A stretch of DNA of 64,000 nucleotides, from the NCBI RefSeq assembly GCF_003984625.1, contig NZ_RWKH01000011.1, forward strand, positions 1 to 64,000, written 5' to 3'. The stretch is from Variovorax sp. DXTD-1 (GTDB lineage Bacteria > Pseudomonadota > Gammaproteobacteria > Burkholderiales > Burkholderiaceae_C). Within the stretch, counting starts at the first letter, position 1; each line of letters begins with the position of its first letter. A program made the translations under genes and the position numbers. The notes under the pieces were generated by a model that saw nothing but the letters and a program-made list of their open reading frames with translations, searched no databases and was not told the origin of the DNA. Below are positions 37,590 to 46,325 of this stretch, piece by piece.

Positions 37590-38870
37590 TCAGTGCGGCG
37601 AAAGCACGGCCGCGGCGTCGGCGTCCGTTATCGCCACCGGTCGCAACCGCTCCGGCGCGTCGTCCAGGCAGTGCTCGGGCCGCCAGGCGTAGAGCCATTC
37701 GACCGCATCGTAGAAGCGTTCGGGCGTCCGGCCTACCCAAAGGCTGTTTCGCACCAGCCGCTCCACGTCCTTGGCGTGATACAGGCGCCCCATTTCGCGC
37801 ACCGACAGCACCACGCGGGCGGTGCGCGGAATGCGCGCCGCTTCATAGAGCTTGAAGGCGGCGGGCATGTCGAAATCGCAGGCCTGCACCGCGGCGCCGA
37901 GCGTGACGGCGTCTTCGATTGCCATGCAGGCGCCCTGCGCAAGGTACTGCATCATGGGATGCGCGGCGTCGCCGAGCAGTGTGGCGGCGCCTTCGCCCCA
38001 GCGCTCCACGGGGTCGCGGTCGGCCGTGCTCCAGCGCCGCCACGAGGTCGGCCGGTCGAGCAGCTGGCGCGGGCGCGCATGCACGCCCTCGAAGTACGAC
38101 AGCACTTCTTCCTTGCTGCCGTCGGAAACGCCCCACTCTTCCTGCTCGCGGCTGTGGAAGGTGACGACCAGGTTGTATTGCTCGCCATGGCGCAGCGGAT
38201 AGTGCACCAGATGGCAGTTGGGCCCGGCCCAGACCACGGGCGCGTTCCAGCGCAGGTCGACCGGCATGTCGGCCACCGGCACCACCGCGCGGTACACCAC
38301 ATGGCCCGAAACGCGCGGCTCGTCGCCGACGAGCTGGGCGCGCACCACCGATTTCACGCCGTCGCAGCCCACGATGGCGTCGGCCGTGAAGCGCCGGCCG
38401 TCGCGCGTGGCGGCGACCACGCCCTGCGCCTTGCCCCCGCCGATGTCGATCGACTCGACCTGCGCCGAGGTGTGGAAACGGATGAGCGGATGCTGCTTCA
38501 CCGCCTCGTGGATGGCGCCGTGCAGGTCGGCGCGGTGGCTCACCGCATACGGATTCCTGAAGCGCGCGCGAAAGGCCTCGCCCACGGGCACCGAGGCGAC
38601 CTCGCCGCAATCGACGGCATCCATCATCACCAGCCGGTCGGTGAACACCGAGTTGCGGCGCACCGCTTCGCCCACGCCCAGCGCATCGAGCGCCGCAAAA
38701 GCGTTGGGCCCGAGCTGCAGGCCGGCACCGATTTCGCCGATGGTGGCGCTCTGCTCGAGCAGGTCGATGGAAACGCCAAGGCGCGCCAGCGCCAGCGCGG
38801 CCGCCATGCCGCCGATGCCGCCGCCGACGAGCAGCACGCGGGGCGGGTTCTTCGTGGGAGATGTGCTCAT
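37590..38870 (-). CDS. 3-Hydroxybenzoate 6-hydroxylase-like FAD monooxygenase
   Basis: The 426-residue protein starts at ATG 38870. The FAD-dependent aromatic hydroxylase motifs are clear: GGGIGGMAAALALARLG (about 17-33), the DG motif VGCDGVKSVVR and GDAAHPMMQYLAQGACMAIEDAV (split across the FAD ribityl site). The QYLAQGACMA form is that of 3-hydroxybenzoate 6-hydroxylases (NagX/MhbM), not of salicylate 1-hydroxylases. It would use NADH and O2 to make gentisate, the substrate of the dioxygenase in the same operon. It lies 28 nt after the fumarylpyruvate hydrolase-like gene. Confidence 0.85.
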   Translation of the reverse strand: MSTSPTKNPPRVLLVGGGIGGMAAALALARLGVSIDLLEQSATIGEIGAGLQLGPNAFAALDALGVGEAVRRNSVFTDRLVMMDAVDCGEVASVPVGEAFRARFRNPYAVSHRADLHGAIHEAVKQHPLIRFHTSAQVESIDIGGGKAQGVVAATRDGRRFTADAIVGCDGVKSVVRAQLVGDEPRVSGHVVYRAVVPVADMPVDLRWNAPVVWAGPNCHLVHYPLRHGEQYNLVVTFHSREQEEWGVSDGSKEEVLSYFEGVHARPRQLLDRPTSWRRWSTADRDPVERWGEGAATLLGDAAHPMMQYLAQGACMAIEDAVTLGAAVQACDFDMPAAFKLYEAARIPRTARVVLSVREMGRLYHAKDVERLVRNSLWVGRTPERFYDAVEWLYAWRPEHCLDDAPERLRPVAITDADAAAVLSPH

Positions 38871-38898
38871 TGCGAGGCCTCTTCTGCGCGGCGTTCCG

Positions 38899-39603
38899 TC
38901 AATCGATGCGCACGGTGAGCGAGGGGAGCTTGTCGATACTCACCTTGATCGTCTGGCCCGGCTTGACCGCGCCCACGCCTTCGGGCGTGCCCGTGAAGAT
39001 CAGGTCGCCGGGCTGCAGCGTGAAGAGCGTCGAGAGATTGGCGATCACCTCGTTCACCGACCAGATCAGGTGCGTGATGTCGCTGTTCTGCCGCACCTGG
39101 CCGTCGACTTCGAGCGTGATGGCGCCGGCATTGATCTCGCCGACATCGGCCAGCGTGCGCAGCGGCGCAATGGGCGCAGAGAAGTCGAAGGCCTTGCCGA
39201 TTTCCCATGGCCGGCCGGCTTCGCGCATCTTCATCTGCAGGTCGCGGCGGGTCATGTCCAGGCCCACGGCGTAGCTGTGGATGTGGCTGGCCGCCTGCTC
39301 CACCGCGATGTTCTTGCCACCCTTGCCGATGGCCACGACGAGTTCGGCTTCGTAGTGGTAGTTGCTGGTGAGCGGCGGATAGGGGATGGCGCCGGTTTCG
39401 CCTTCGGCCACGGGCACCACCGAGGCGTCGTCGTTGGGCTTGCAAAAGAAGAACGGCGGCTCGCGGTCGGGGTCGAAGCCCATCTCGCGTGCATGCGCCG
39501 CGTAGTTGCGGCCCACGCAGTAGACGCGTCGCACCGGAAACAGGTCGCTCGAACCCACGATGGGCAGGCCGACGATGGAAGGAGGTGTGAAGACGAAGGA
39601 CAT
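38899..39603 (-). CDS. Fumarylacetoacetate hydrolase family, probable fumarylpyruvate hydrolase
   Basis: The 234-residue protein starts at ATG 39603 (MSFVFTPPSIVGLP). The FAH core motifs are CVGRNYAAHAREMG (about 29-42), FFFCKPNDDASVVP, YHYEAELVVAIG with metal-binding glutamates, and TLQPGDLIFTGTPEGVG. The length matches NagK-type fumarylpyruvate hydrolases (about 230) and not full FAH (about 420). With the neighbouring gentisate dioxygenase it should release fumarate and pyruvate. No maleylpyruvate isomerase gene is present beside it, so it might instead cleave maleylpyruvate directly. Confidence 0.85.
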   Translation of the reverse strand: MSFVFTPPSIVGLPIVGSSDLFPVRRVYCVGRNYAAHAREMGFDPDREPPFFFCKPNDDASVVPVAEGETGAIPYPPLTSNYHYEAELVVAIGKGGKNIAVEQAASHIHSYAVGLDMTRRDLQMKMREAGRPWEIGKAFDFSAPIAPLRTLADVGEINAGAITLEVDGQVRQNSDITHLIWSVNEVIANLSTLFTLQPGDLIFTGTPEGVGAVKPGQTIKVSIDKLPSLTVRID

Positions 39604-39676
39604 GAGGGCTCCTGCCGCGCGGGACGGCACGTGGTCAAGACAAAGAAAGAAGAAAAGGAAGAAGTGAGGCCGGCTT

Positions 39677-40762
39677 TCAGGCGTCTTCGAGAAAGGCTTC
39701 GCGCAGCACGCCCATGGCCTGCTGCACCGGACGGTCGGAGAAGCTGAAAAGCACCACGTCTTCGCCTGTTGCCGAAAGGCGCAGCGGCGCCCACGACGGC
39801 ACGACGAAGGTGTCGCGCGGGCCGAAGTCGAAGCGCTGGCCGGCAATGTGTGCCGTGCCGCGGCCTTCGACCACGCTGTAGACGGCGCCGTCGGTGGCGC
39901 GGTGCGTCTTGCCTGCAAAGCCCTTGGGCAGCAGTTGCAGGTGGGTGCCGATGGTGGGCATCGGCGCGCCGCCGGTCAACGGGTTGATGTAGCGCAGCTT
40001 GTGGCCCAGCCAGGCATCGGGCGCTTCCTGCTTCTGCAGCAGGGCCAGCGCCTCGCGGCTGCGGGCATAGGGGTAGTTGAAGATCGGCGAGGTGGGCGAC
40101 ACGTGGTCGTGGCGCACCGGCACCATGTTGTGGCCGAAGCGCGCGAGGCTGTTGCCCTCGGGGCGCGCCACGTGCTGCACCTTGGCATCGTCGTTCTCGG
40201 CAAAGCCGGCGTCGAAGAAGCGCAGCATCGGAATGTCCAGCCCGTCGAGCCACACCACCGGCTCCACCGTACCGCCGACGCCCTCGTTGCCATGGTCGTG
40301 CCAGGCCCATGAAGGCGTGATGATGAAGTCGCCCGGGTACATGGTGGTGCGCTCGCCGCCCACCGTGGTGTAGGCGCCCTTGCCGTCGACGATGAAGCGC
40401 AGCGCCGACTGCACGTGGCGGTGCGAAGGCGCCACCTCGCCCGGCATGATGAGCTGCAGGCCGGCGTAGATCGATTGGGTGATGGACGAGTTGCCGGGAA
40501 GCGCCGGGTTTTCGAGCACGAGCACGCGGCGCACCGCTTCTTCGGCGGTGATGAGGTCGGCCGATTCCATCAGCAGCGGGCGGATTTCGTCATAGCGCCA
40601 CAGCGCCGGCGCGCAAGGCGTGGTGGGCTCGCGCGGCACCAGGGCGTGCAGCGACTCCCACAGGGGCGTGAGGTTCAGCGGGCGGATGCGGTCGTAGTAG
40701 TTGCGGCGCTCCGCGGCATTGGCGGGGGCCGGGGCGGCTGGTTTCTGGGCTGTTGGATTCAT
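39677..40762 (-). CDS. Gentisate 1,2-dioxygenase
   Basis: The 361-residue bicupin protein starts at ATG 40762. The iron ligands of the N-terminal cupin are visible: His114 and His116 in [12 protein letters not shown], and His155 in SWAWHDHGN, a 41-residue spacing as in characterised gentisate dioxygenases. A second cupin fills about 230-355 ([24 protein letters not shown]). It opens the gentisate ring to maleylpyruvate with Fe(II) and O2. It is first in the leftward operon (dioxygenase, hydrolase, hydroxylase, two receptors, FAD oxidoreductase) and divergent from the LysR gene. Confidence 0.92.
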   Translation of the reverse strand: MNPTAQKPAAPAPANAAERRNYYDRIRPLNLTPLWESLHALVPREPTTPCAPALWRYDEIRPLLMESADLITAEEAVRRVLVLENPALPGNSSITQSIYAGLQLIMPGEVAPSHRHVQSALRFIVDGKGAYTTVGGERTTMYPGDFIITPSWAWHDHGNEGVGGTVEPVVWLDGLDIPMLRFFDAGFAENDDAKVQHVARPEGNSLARFGHNMVPVRHDHVSPTSPIFNYPYARSREALALLQKQEAPDAWLGHKLRYINPLTGGAPMPTIGTHLQLLPKGFAGKTHRATDGAVYSVVEGRGTAHIAGQRFDFGPRDTFVVPSWAPLRLSATGEDVVLFSFSDRPVQQAMGVLREAFLEDA

Positions 40763-40908
40763 GGCGGTTCGGCCGTTCGCAGGGCCTTTGTCTCCGGGGA
40801 GCGGTAATCTTCCGTCGGTACTACTATTGGCGCAATGCAGCCACGGCGATAGCTGCGATCCTGTTTTTCGATAGTGGTGGCTTCATCTGGCCGCCGAGGA
40901 GATGCTTC
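40763..40908. promoter_or_regulatory. Divergent control region, gentisate operon / LysR gene
   Basis: This 146-bp gap separates divergent genes, the usual place for a LysR binding site. It contains ATTGGCGCAAT (a T-N11-A-like palindromic stretch near 40827-40840) and two CGATAG words near 40846 and 40870. The LysR gene has a GAGGAGA ribosome binding site. Exact promoters were not assigned. Confidence 0.45.
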
Positions 40909-41805
40909 ATGGCCCAGCTCGATCTCGAATGGCTGCTGGTTTTCGACGAGGTCTACAAGACGGCGAACGTCTCGAGCGCGGCCGAGCGGCTGGGCATTTC
41001 CCAGTCGGCGGCCAGCACGGCGCTGGCCCGGCTGCGAACGCATTTCGGCGACAAGCTGTTCGTGCGCACCTCGCGCGGCATGGAACCCACGCCCTACGCG
41101 CGGCAGATTCAGCCGCTGGTGCTCGACATCCTCGACCGCCTGAATCGGGCCAAGGGTGGGCGCGCCAACTTCGACCCGGCCACCGCGGCGCGGAGCTTTC
41201 GCATCTGCATGACCGACATCAGCGAAGTGGTGCTGCTGCCCGGCCTGCTCGACCACCTGCGGCATGCGGCACCGGGGGTGCGCATCGAAACCGAGATCAT
41301 CTCGACCGATAGCGGCCGGCGGCTGGAAGACGGCGCGGTCGACCTGGCGGTGGGCTTCATGCCGCAGCTCGACGCGGGCTTCTACCAGCAGACGCTCTTC
41401 ATGCAGAACTTCGTTTGCCTGGCGGCGCGCAACCATCCGCGCATCGGCGAGCGGCTCACGCGCAAGCGCTTCGAGACCGAGGCGCATGCGGTGGTGGCCT
41501 CGTCGGGCACCGGCCACGCCATCGTCGACAAGACCATTGCGCGGCTGGGCCTCCGGCGCAACGTGGTGACCAGCCTTTCGAGCTTTCTGAGCGTGGCGCG
41601 CATCGTGGCGCACACCGAACTCATCGTGATCGTGCCCAGCATCCTTGGAAAGGTGCTGGCCACGCAGGAGCCGGTGAAGCTGCTGGAGCCGCCCTTCGAG
41701 CTGCCCGCCTATGCCGTGAAGCAGCACTGGCACGAGCGGTTCCATGCGGACGCCGGCAACGCATGGCTCCGGCGCACGCTGGCAGAGCTGTTCGGCGGGG
41801 GCTGA
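40909..41805 (+). CDS. LysR-type regulator of gentisate operon
   Basis: The 298-residue protein starts at ATG 40909 (MAQLDLEWLLVFDEVY), preceded by GAGGAGA. The winged helix-turn-helix spans about 3-62, with SSAAERLGISQSAASTALARLR as recognition helix. An effector domain (about 90-295) follows, with the FRICMTDISEVVLLPGLLDHL start typical of NahR/NodD-like members that sense aromatic acids. It is divergent from the gentisate dioxygenase gene and probably activates it in response to 3-hydroxybenzoate, gentisate or a similar inducer. That role is inferred from position. Confidence 0.88.
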   Translation: MAQLDLEWLLVFDEVYKTANVSSAAERLGISQSAASTALARLRTHFGDKLFVRTSRGMEPTPYARQIQPLVLDILDRLNRAKGGRANFDPATAARSFRICMTDISEVVLLPGLLDHLRHAAPGVRIETEIISTDSGRRLEDGAVDLAVGFMPQLDAGFYQQTLFMQNFVCLAARNHPRIGERLTRKRFETEAHAVVASSGTGHAIVDKTIARLGLRRNVVTSLSSFLSVARIVAHTELIVIVPSILGKVLATQEPVKLLEPPFELPAYAVKQHWHERFHADAGNAWLRRTLAELFGGG

Positions 41806-41900
41806 GCGTGCGCGCCGCGCCGACCGGCGGCGCGCATTTGCGGGGCCGGGCGCTCGCATAATCGGGGCTCCCACCAACACAGCCCACGAAAAGGCGGCGC

Positions 41901-42344
41901 ATGTCCTCCATCACACTTCGATTTCTGGCCGAGCCCAGCACCGTCAACTTCGGCGGCAAGGTTCATGGCGGCACCGTCATGAAGTGGATCGACGAAGCCG
42001 GCTACGCCTGCGCCACCAGCTGGGCCAAGCGCTACTGCGTGACGGCATTCATCGGCAGCATCCGCTTTCACCACCCGATCATGATCGGCGACCTGGTCGA
42101 GGTGGAGGCCCGGCTGGCCTACACCGGCACCACCAGCATGAACATATCGGTCGAAGTGCGCAGCGGCGACATGAAGGGCGGCACCATGGACAAGACCACC
42201 GAATGCCTGATCGTCTTCGTCTCGGTCGACTCGCACGGCCGGCCGCTGCCGGTGCAGGCCTATGTACCGGGCACCCCGGGCGAAATGGCGCTGGCCGAAC
42301 GGGCCAAGGCCCACCTGGACGCCAGCCGGGCAGCCGGAAAATAG
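41901..42344 (+). CDS. Hotdog acyl-CoA thioesterase (YciA/BFIT-like)
   Basis: The 147-residue single-hotdog protein starts at ATG 41901. The motif NFGGKVHGGTVMKWIDEAGYACA (about 17-39, split across helix 1) matches the acyl-CoA hydrolase family in which the Asp of WIDEAG and nearby residues bind CoA thioester. IRFHHPIMIGDLVEVEARL follows as the central strand pair. It probably hydrolyses short or medium acyl-CoAs in the cytoplasm. It is a single gene between LysR and the phasin, separated from both by gaps of 95 and 184 nt. Confidence 0.88.
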   Translation: MSSITLRFLAEPSTVNFGGKVHGGTVMKWIDEAGYACATSWAKRYCVTAFIGSIRFHHPIMIGDLVEVEARLAYTGTTSMNISVEVRSGDMKGGTMDKTTECLIVFVSVDSHGRPLPVQAYVPGTPGEMALAERAKAHLDASRAAGK

Positions 42345-42385
42345 GCTCGCCCCCAGTCTTCGCGCACTTCGTGTCGCTACGCCAA

Positions 42386-42437
42386 CCCCCTACCGGGGGC
42401 AACACCAGCGGCCCGGCACAGCCGGTTCCGCGGTGTT
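42386..42437. repeat. REP-like double hairpin in intergenic region
   Basis: Two nested palindromes follow each other: CCCCC/GGGGG with a TACC loop (42386-42399) and a larger hairpin AACACC..GCGG..CCGGC / GCCGG..CCGC..GGTGTT (42401-42437). They lie between the thioesterase stop and the phasin gene. From memory, similar blocks are frequent between genes in Variovorax and relatives, but only one copy is seen in this window. It could act as a transcription end or mRNA stabiliser. Confidence 0.55.
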
Positions 42438-42528
42438 CCACGAAGGATCGGGCATAGATACAAAGCTCTAAAAACGAACGGGCCGAGCGGCTAGAGTCGC
42501 TCGTTGGCTTCACAGGAACATTCGCATC

Positions 42529-43032
42529 ATGGCTACCCAGGACGACGAACACGGCAACAACAAGGGCGCCGACCGCATCAAGGATTCCGCGCAGCAGATC
42601 TGGCTGGCAGGGCTCGGTGCCTTTGCCAAGATGCAGCAGGAAGGCAGCAAGGCTTTCGAGGCGCTGGTGAAAGACGGTGCCGGCGTGCAGAAAAAAACCC
42701 AGGCCGCCGCCGAGGAAACGCTTGCGCAGGCCCAAACGCGCATGGCCGGCTTTGCGAGCGAATTCGGCACCAAGGCCGCCGGCCAGTGGGGCAAGCTCGA
42801 GAACATCTTCGAAGAGCGCGTGGCACGTGCCCTCGAAAAGCTGGGCCTGCCTTCGGCCGCCGACTACGCTGCGCTGCAGGCTCGCGTGGCGGCGCTCGAA
42901 GCCGAGCTGCAGCGCAGCGAGAAAAAAACGGCCGCCGCGCCCGCGCGGGCAAGCCGCAAGACGGCGGGCCGCAGCGCGGCGCCCGCTGCCGCTCCCAAGA
43001 AGACCGTGCGGCGCAGCACCAAGGCCGGCTAG
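42529..43032 (+). CDS. Phasin-family polyhydroxyalkanoate granule protein
   Basis: The 167-residue protein starts at ATG 42529. Residues 15-115 form amphipathic helices in the phasin family style (IKDSAQQIWLAGLGAFAKMQQEGSKAFEALV, read in parts), with a coiled-coil-like stretch ALQARVAALEAELQ (about 115-130). The C-terminal 35 residues are rich in Lys, Ala and Pro (AAPARASRKTAG..PKKTVRRSTKAG), resembling the histone-like tail of PhaF. It should coat PHA granules and perhaps tether them to DNA. A TetR gene follows on the same strand. Confidence 0.85.
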   Translation: MATQDDEHGNNKGADRIKDSAQQIWLAGLGAFAKMQQEGSKAFEALVKDGAGVQKKTQAAAEETLAQAQTRMAGFASEFGTKAAGQWGKLENIFEERVARALEKLGLPSAADYAALQARVAALEAELQRSEKKTAAAPARASRKTAGRSAAPAAAPKKTVRRSTKAG

Positions 43033-43053
43033 GCAAGCCCACCCGGCCATCGC

Positions 43054-43076
43054 GGGGGTAGCCGCCCCTTCTTTTT
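43054..43076 (+). terminator. Weak terminator after the phasin gene
   Basis: A short GGGG / CCCC hairpin (43055-43058 with 43065-43068) is followed by TTCTTTTT (43069-43076), 22 nt after the phasin stop. The stem is short, so termination may be partial. Confidence 0.4.
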
Positions 43077-43181
43077 GCGGCACTGCACAACGCACGCTGC
43101 CGCAAAACTTTGCCCTGCTCAGTTCAAGGTGCGGTGTACATAGGCTAGAGTGTCCCCACAAGAGACAAAACGGGGACTGAC

Positions 43182-43886
43182 ATGGCCAAGAAGGCGCCAC
43201 GCCGCACAGCGCAACGCATTCTCGAAGCCGCACTGGAGCTGTTCAACCGCTTCGGCGAGCCGAACGTCTCCACCACGCTGGTGGCGGGCGAGCTCAACAT
43301 CAGTCCCGGCAATCTCTACTACCACTACCCCGCCAAGGAAGAGCTGATCAACAAGCTCTACGAGAGCTACGAGGCCGAGCTCAACGAGCTCCTGCATGCC
43401 AGCGAAGGCGTGCACGACGTGGAAGACGCCTGGTTTTTCATGCACAGCCTGTTCGAGCTGATCTGGCGCTACCGCTTTCTCTACCGCGACCTGAACGACC
43501 TGCTCAGCAAGAACCGGCACCTGGAGACGCAGTTTCAGCTGGTGCTGAAGAACAAGGCGCGCGCCATCCGAGTGCTGATTGCAGGGCTGAGCCGGTCCGG
43601 GCATCTCGACATCGACGCCCATGAGGTCGACACCCTGGCGCAAAGCATGGTGGTGGTGCTGACCTACTGGCTGAGCTATGAATACGTGCGCAACCCGCGC
43701 GAGGCGCTCGAACCCGCGCACGCGCAAGGCGCGCTGATGCGCGGCGGCCAGCACACGCTGCACCTGCTCGCGCCCTATCTCGGGCGAGACCAGCGGAGGC
43801 ATTTGCTCACACTCAGCAACGCCTACAGCGGCGAAGATCCGGCAAGCGACGCGCCGTCGGTTGCGCCCATCGATCTGGCGGCCTAG
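43182..43886 (+). CDS. TetR-family regulator
   Basis: The 234-residue protein starts at ATG 43182. The N-terminal TetR helix-turn-helix runs about 8-55, with ILEAALELFNRFGEPNVSTTLVAGELNISPGNLYYHYPAKEEL (read in parts) as recognition region; the SPGNLYYHYP form is typical of TetR members linked to fatty acid or PHA metabolism. A helical ligand domain follows (about 65-205) and a Ser/Pro-rich tail. The gene lies between a phasin and a TPR/acyl-CoA-binding pair, so it may respond to acyl-CoA or PHA status. Its stop touches the next ATG directly. Confidence 0.85.
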   Translation: MAKKAPRRTAQRILEAALELFNRFGEPNVSTTLVAGELNISPGNLYYHYPAKEELINKLYESYEAELNELLHASEGVHDVEDAWFFMHSLFELIWRYRFLYRDLNDLLSKNRHLETQFQLVLKNKARAIRVLIAGLSRSGHLDIDAHEVDTLAQSMVVVLTYWLSYEYVRNPREALEPAHAQGALMRGGQHTLHLLAPYLGRDQRRHLLTLSNAYSGEDPASDAPSVAPIDLAA

Positions 43887-44735
43887 ATGACCATGCCCCA
43901 TCCAGACTTCAAACCGCTTTCGCTGATGTCCGCCGGCCATGTTGCCGCGGCGGCACCGGCGGAACCCTGGACGCCGCTGCCCTATGCCGACGTGCCGCGC
44001 TACGACGCGAGCACGGTGCTGTCGCAGTGGCCGCGCCTTCATGCCGGGCACCCCTTGCCGCCGCCGGAGAGGGAACATCCGCTCGCCGACGGCTGGGCGC
44101 TGTACCACAGCGGAGAGTTCGAGCGCGCCGCCGCACTCGGCCTGCTGCACGGACCCGAGGGGCTGGTGCTGGCCAACCAGGCCACCGCCATCTACGCCAA
44201 CTATCTCGAGCCCCGCGAATCGGTGCGGCTTTCGATGTTCCGCCAGGTCATCGAACGCGCCGGCGCGCAGGCCACCGCCGAGCCCGACAACTGCCAGGCG
44301 CTCTATTGGCAGGCCTACGCCCTCGGCCGCTACAGCCAGGGCATCAGCGTGGCGCGCGCGCTGGCGCAGGGCCTGGGCAGCAAGCTCAAGGGCGCGCTCG
44401 AACGTGTGATCGAACTCCAGCCGGACCACGCCGACGCGCACATCGCACTGGCCGCCTTCCATGCCGAAGTGATCGACAAGGTGGGCGCGCTGGTCGGGCG
44501 CATGACCTACGGCGTGCGGGCCGAGGCATCGGTCGAGCTGTTCGAGCGCGGCCTTGCGCTGAACCCCCATTCGGCCAGCGCGCTGATGGAATACGGCCGC
44601 GCGCTGCTCATGCTGCATGGCGACGCGCGCATGGGCGAGGCCACGCAGCTGTACGAAAAGGCCGCGGCGCTGAAGCCGGTGGATGCGAAGGAACGACTGG
44701 ACGTGGAACTGGCGCGGGCAGGACTCTCGGACTGA
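43887..44735 (+). CDS. TPR-like protein of unknown function
   Basis: The 282-residue protein starts immediately after the TetR stop (TAG then ATG 43887). Helical repeats from about residue 65 resemble tetratricopeptide units: LADGWALYHSGEFERAAAL, NCQALYWQAYALGRYSQGI, ADAHIALAAFHAEVIDKVG and SASALMEYGRALLMLHGDARMGEATQLYEKAAAL (read in parts). There is no signal peptide. TPR proteins mediate protein-protein contacts, and its partner is unknown. The gapless junction with tetR shows one transcript. Confidence 0.75.
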   Translation: MTMPHPDFKPLSLMSAGHVAAAAPAEPWTPLPYADVPRYDASTVLSQWPRLHAGHPLPPPEREHPLADGWALYHSGEFERAAALGLLHGPEGLVLANQATAIYANYLEPRESVRLSMFRQVIERAGAQATAEPDNCQALYWQAYALGRYSQGISVARALAQGLGSKLKGALERVIELQPDHADAHIALAAFHAEVIDKVGALVGRMTYGVRAEASVELFERGLALNPHSASALMEYGRALLMLHGDARMGEATQLYEKAAALKPVDAKERLDVELARAGLSD

Positions 44736-44809
44736 CGCGGCGGACGGCTGGTACCCGCAGGTACCGCGCCACTTAAGATGCGTACTCTTCGCTTTTCAAT
44801 CGATCGCCC

Positions 44810-45067
44810 ATGTCCGACCTCAACGCCCAATTCGAAGCCGCCCAGGCCAACTCCAAGCTGCTGGCCGAGCGCCCCGACAACCCGACGCTGCTCAAGATCT
44901 ACGGCCTCTTCAAGCAGGCCACCGAAGGCGACAACGCCGCCAAGAAGCCCAGCTTCAGCGACATCGTCGCGCGCGCCAAGTGGGATGCGTGGACCGCGCA
45001 AAAGGGCTTGAGCGCCGACGAGGCCAAGCAGAAATACATCGATCTGATCGAGTCGCTGCGCGGCTGA
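44810..45067 (+). CDS. Acyl-CoA-binding protein (ACBP)
   Basis: The 85-residue four-helix protein starts at ATG 44810. It shows the ACBP pattern: FEAAQANSKLLAERPDNPTLLKIYGLFKQATEGD (read in parts; Tyr31 and Lys34 region), then KWDAWTAQKGLSADEAKQKYIDLI with the conserved KWxAW..KG..  block and YI. The usual length is 85-90 residues. ACBPs bind long-chain acyl-CoA in the cytoplasm; they are common in eukaryotes and found in some proteobacteria. It lies 74 nt after the TPR gene on the same strand and converges on the CoA transferase gene. Confidence 0.9.
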   Translation: MSDLNAQFEAAQANSKLLAERPDNPTLLKIYGLFKQATEGDNAAKKPSFSDIVARAKWDAWTAQKGLSADEAKQKYIDLIESLRG

Positions 45068-45077
45068 CCTCCACCCT

Positions 45078-46325
45078 TCAGCCGACGATCCCGCGTTCGT
45101 GCAGCGCGGCAATCTGCTCTGCGGTAAGGCCGATCTCCTTCAGCACCGCGTCGGTGTCCGCGCCGAGTGCAGGCGCGTTGTGCCGGTGGCCGGCCGGCGT
45201 GAGCGACAGCTTGGGCACGAAGCCCGGTACGGCCAGCGTGTTGCCGTCCGCCATGCGCACCTGCTGCAGCATGCCGCGCGCGGCGTAGTGCGGGTCGGCC
45301 GCAATATCGGCAATGGTGTAGATGCGGCCCGCCGGCACGTGCGCGGCATCGAGTGCGGCAAGCACTTCGTCGACCGTGTGCTGCGCGGTCCAGTCGCCGA
45401 TGGCGGCATCGAGCATTTCCACCTGCGCGACCCTGCCGGTGTTGCCAGCCAGCGCCGGATCGGCGGCAAGGTCGGGCCGACCGATGCATTCCATCAGCCG
45501 GCGAAAGATGCTGTCGCCGTTGCCCGCCACGATGGCATAGCCGCCGTCGGCGCAGCGGTAGGCGTTGGTGGGCGCAATGCCGGGCAGCGCGCTGCCGGCT
45601 GCCTCGCGCACCGCACCGAAGGCGCTGTACTCGGGCAGCAGGCTTTCCATGCAGTTGAAGACGGCCTCGTAGAGCGCCACGTCCACCACTTGTCCCCTGC
45701 CCTTCGGATATTCGGCGCTCACCGTGGCATGGCGGTGCTGCATGGCCATGAGCACGCCGATCACGCCGTGCAGCGAAGCCAGTGTGTCGCCGATGGAAAC
45801 GCCCACGCGCACCGGCACGCGGCCCGGTTCGCCCGTGAGATGGCGCAGCCCGCCCATGGCCTCGGCCACCACGCCGAAACCGGGACGGTCGCGGTAGGGG
45901 CCGGTCTGGCCATAGCCGCTGATGCGCAGCATCACGAGCGCAGGGTTCGCAGCCAGCAGTTCGTCGGGGCCGAGACCCCAGCCTTCCATCGCGCCGGGCC
46001 GGAAGTTTTCGATCAGCACATCGGCCTCGGCGGCAAGCTGCCGTACGAGGGCCTGGGCTTCGGCCTGGCGCAGGTCGAGCGCAAGCGAACGCTTGTTGCG
46101 CGACTGCACCTGCCACCACACCGAAGTGCCGTCTTTCAGCAGCCGCCACGTGCGCAGCGGATCGCCCGCGCCGGGCGGCTCGATCTTGACCACCTCGGCG
46201 CCGAAATCGGCCAGCGTGCGTGCCGCGAAGGGCCCGGCAATGAGTTGGCCGAGCTCGACGACCTTGAGGCCGGCCAAGGGGCCCACTGCGGCGGGACCGT
46301 CAGGAGAAGAAGAGGTGTTCGTCAT
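45078..46325 (-). CDS. CaiB/BaiF-type (class III) CoA transferase
   Basis: The 415-residue protein starts at ATG 46325 (MTNTSSSPDGPAAVGPLAGLKVVELGQLIAGPFA, read in parts). Family III motifs are LAGLKVVELG, TLADFGAEVVKIEPPGAGDPLR, VWWQVQSRNKRSLALDL, DVLIENFRPGAMEGWGLG and QTGPYRDRPGF. In this family an Asp near residue 170 carries the acyl group: here the stretch GVSIGDTLASLHG provides the expected Asp. It moves CoA between acids; the substrate is unknown. It is a single gene, divergent from the AraC regulator. Confidence 0.9.
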   Translation of the reverse strand: MTNTSSSPDGPAAVGPLAGLKVVELGQLIAGPFAARTLADFGAEVVKIEPPGAGDPLRTWRLLKDGTSVWWQVQSRNKRSLALDLRQAEAQALVRQLAAEADVLIENFRPGAMEGWGLGPDELLAANPALVMLRISGYGQTGPYRDRPGFGVVAEAMGGLRHLTGEPGRVPVRVGVSIGDTLASLHGVIGVLMAMQHRHATVSAEYPKGRGQVVDVALYEAVFNCMESLLPEYSAFGAVREAAGSALPGIAPTNAYRCADGGYAIVAGNGDSIFRRLMECIGRPDLAADPALAGNTGRVAQVEMLDAAIGDWTAQHTVDEVLAALDAAHVPAGRIYTIADIAADPHYAARGMLQQVRMADGNTLAVPGFVPKLSLTPAGHRHNAPALGADTDAVLKEIGLTAEQIAALHERGIVG

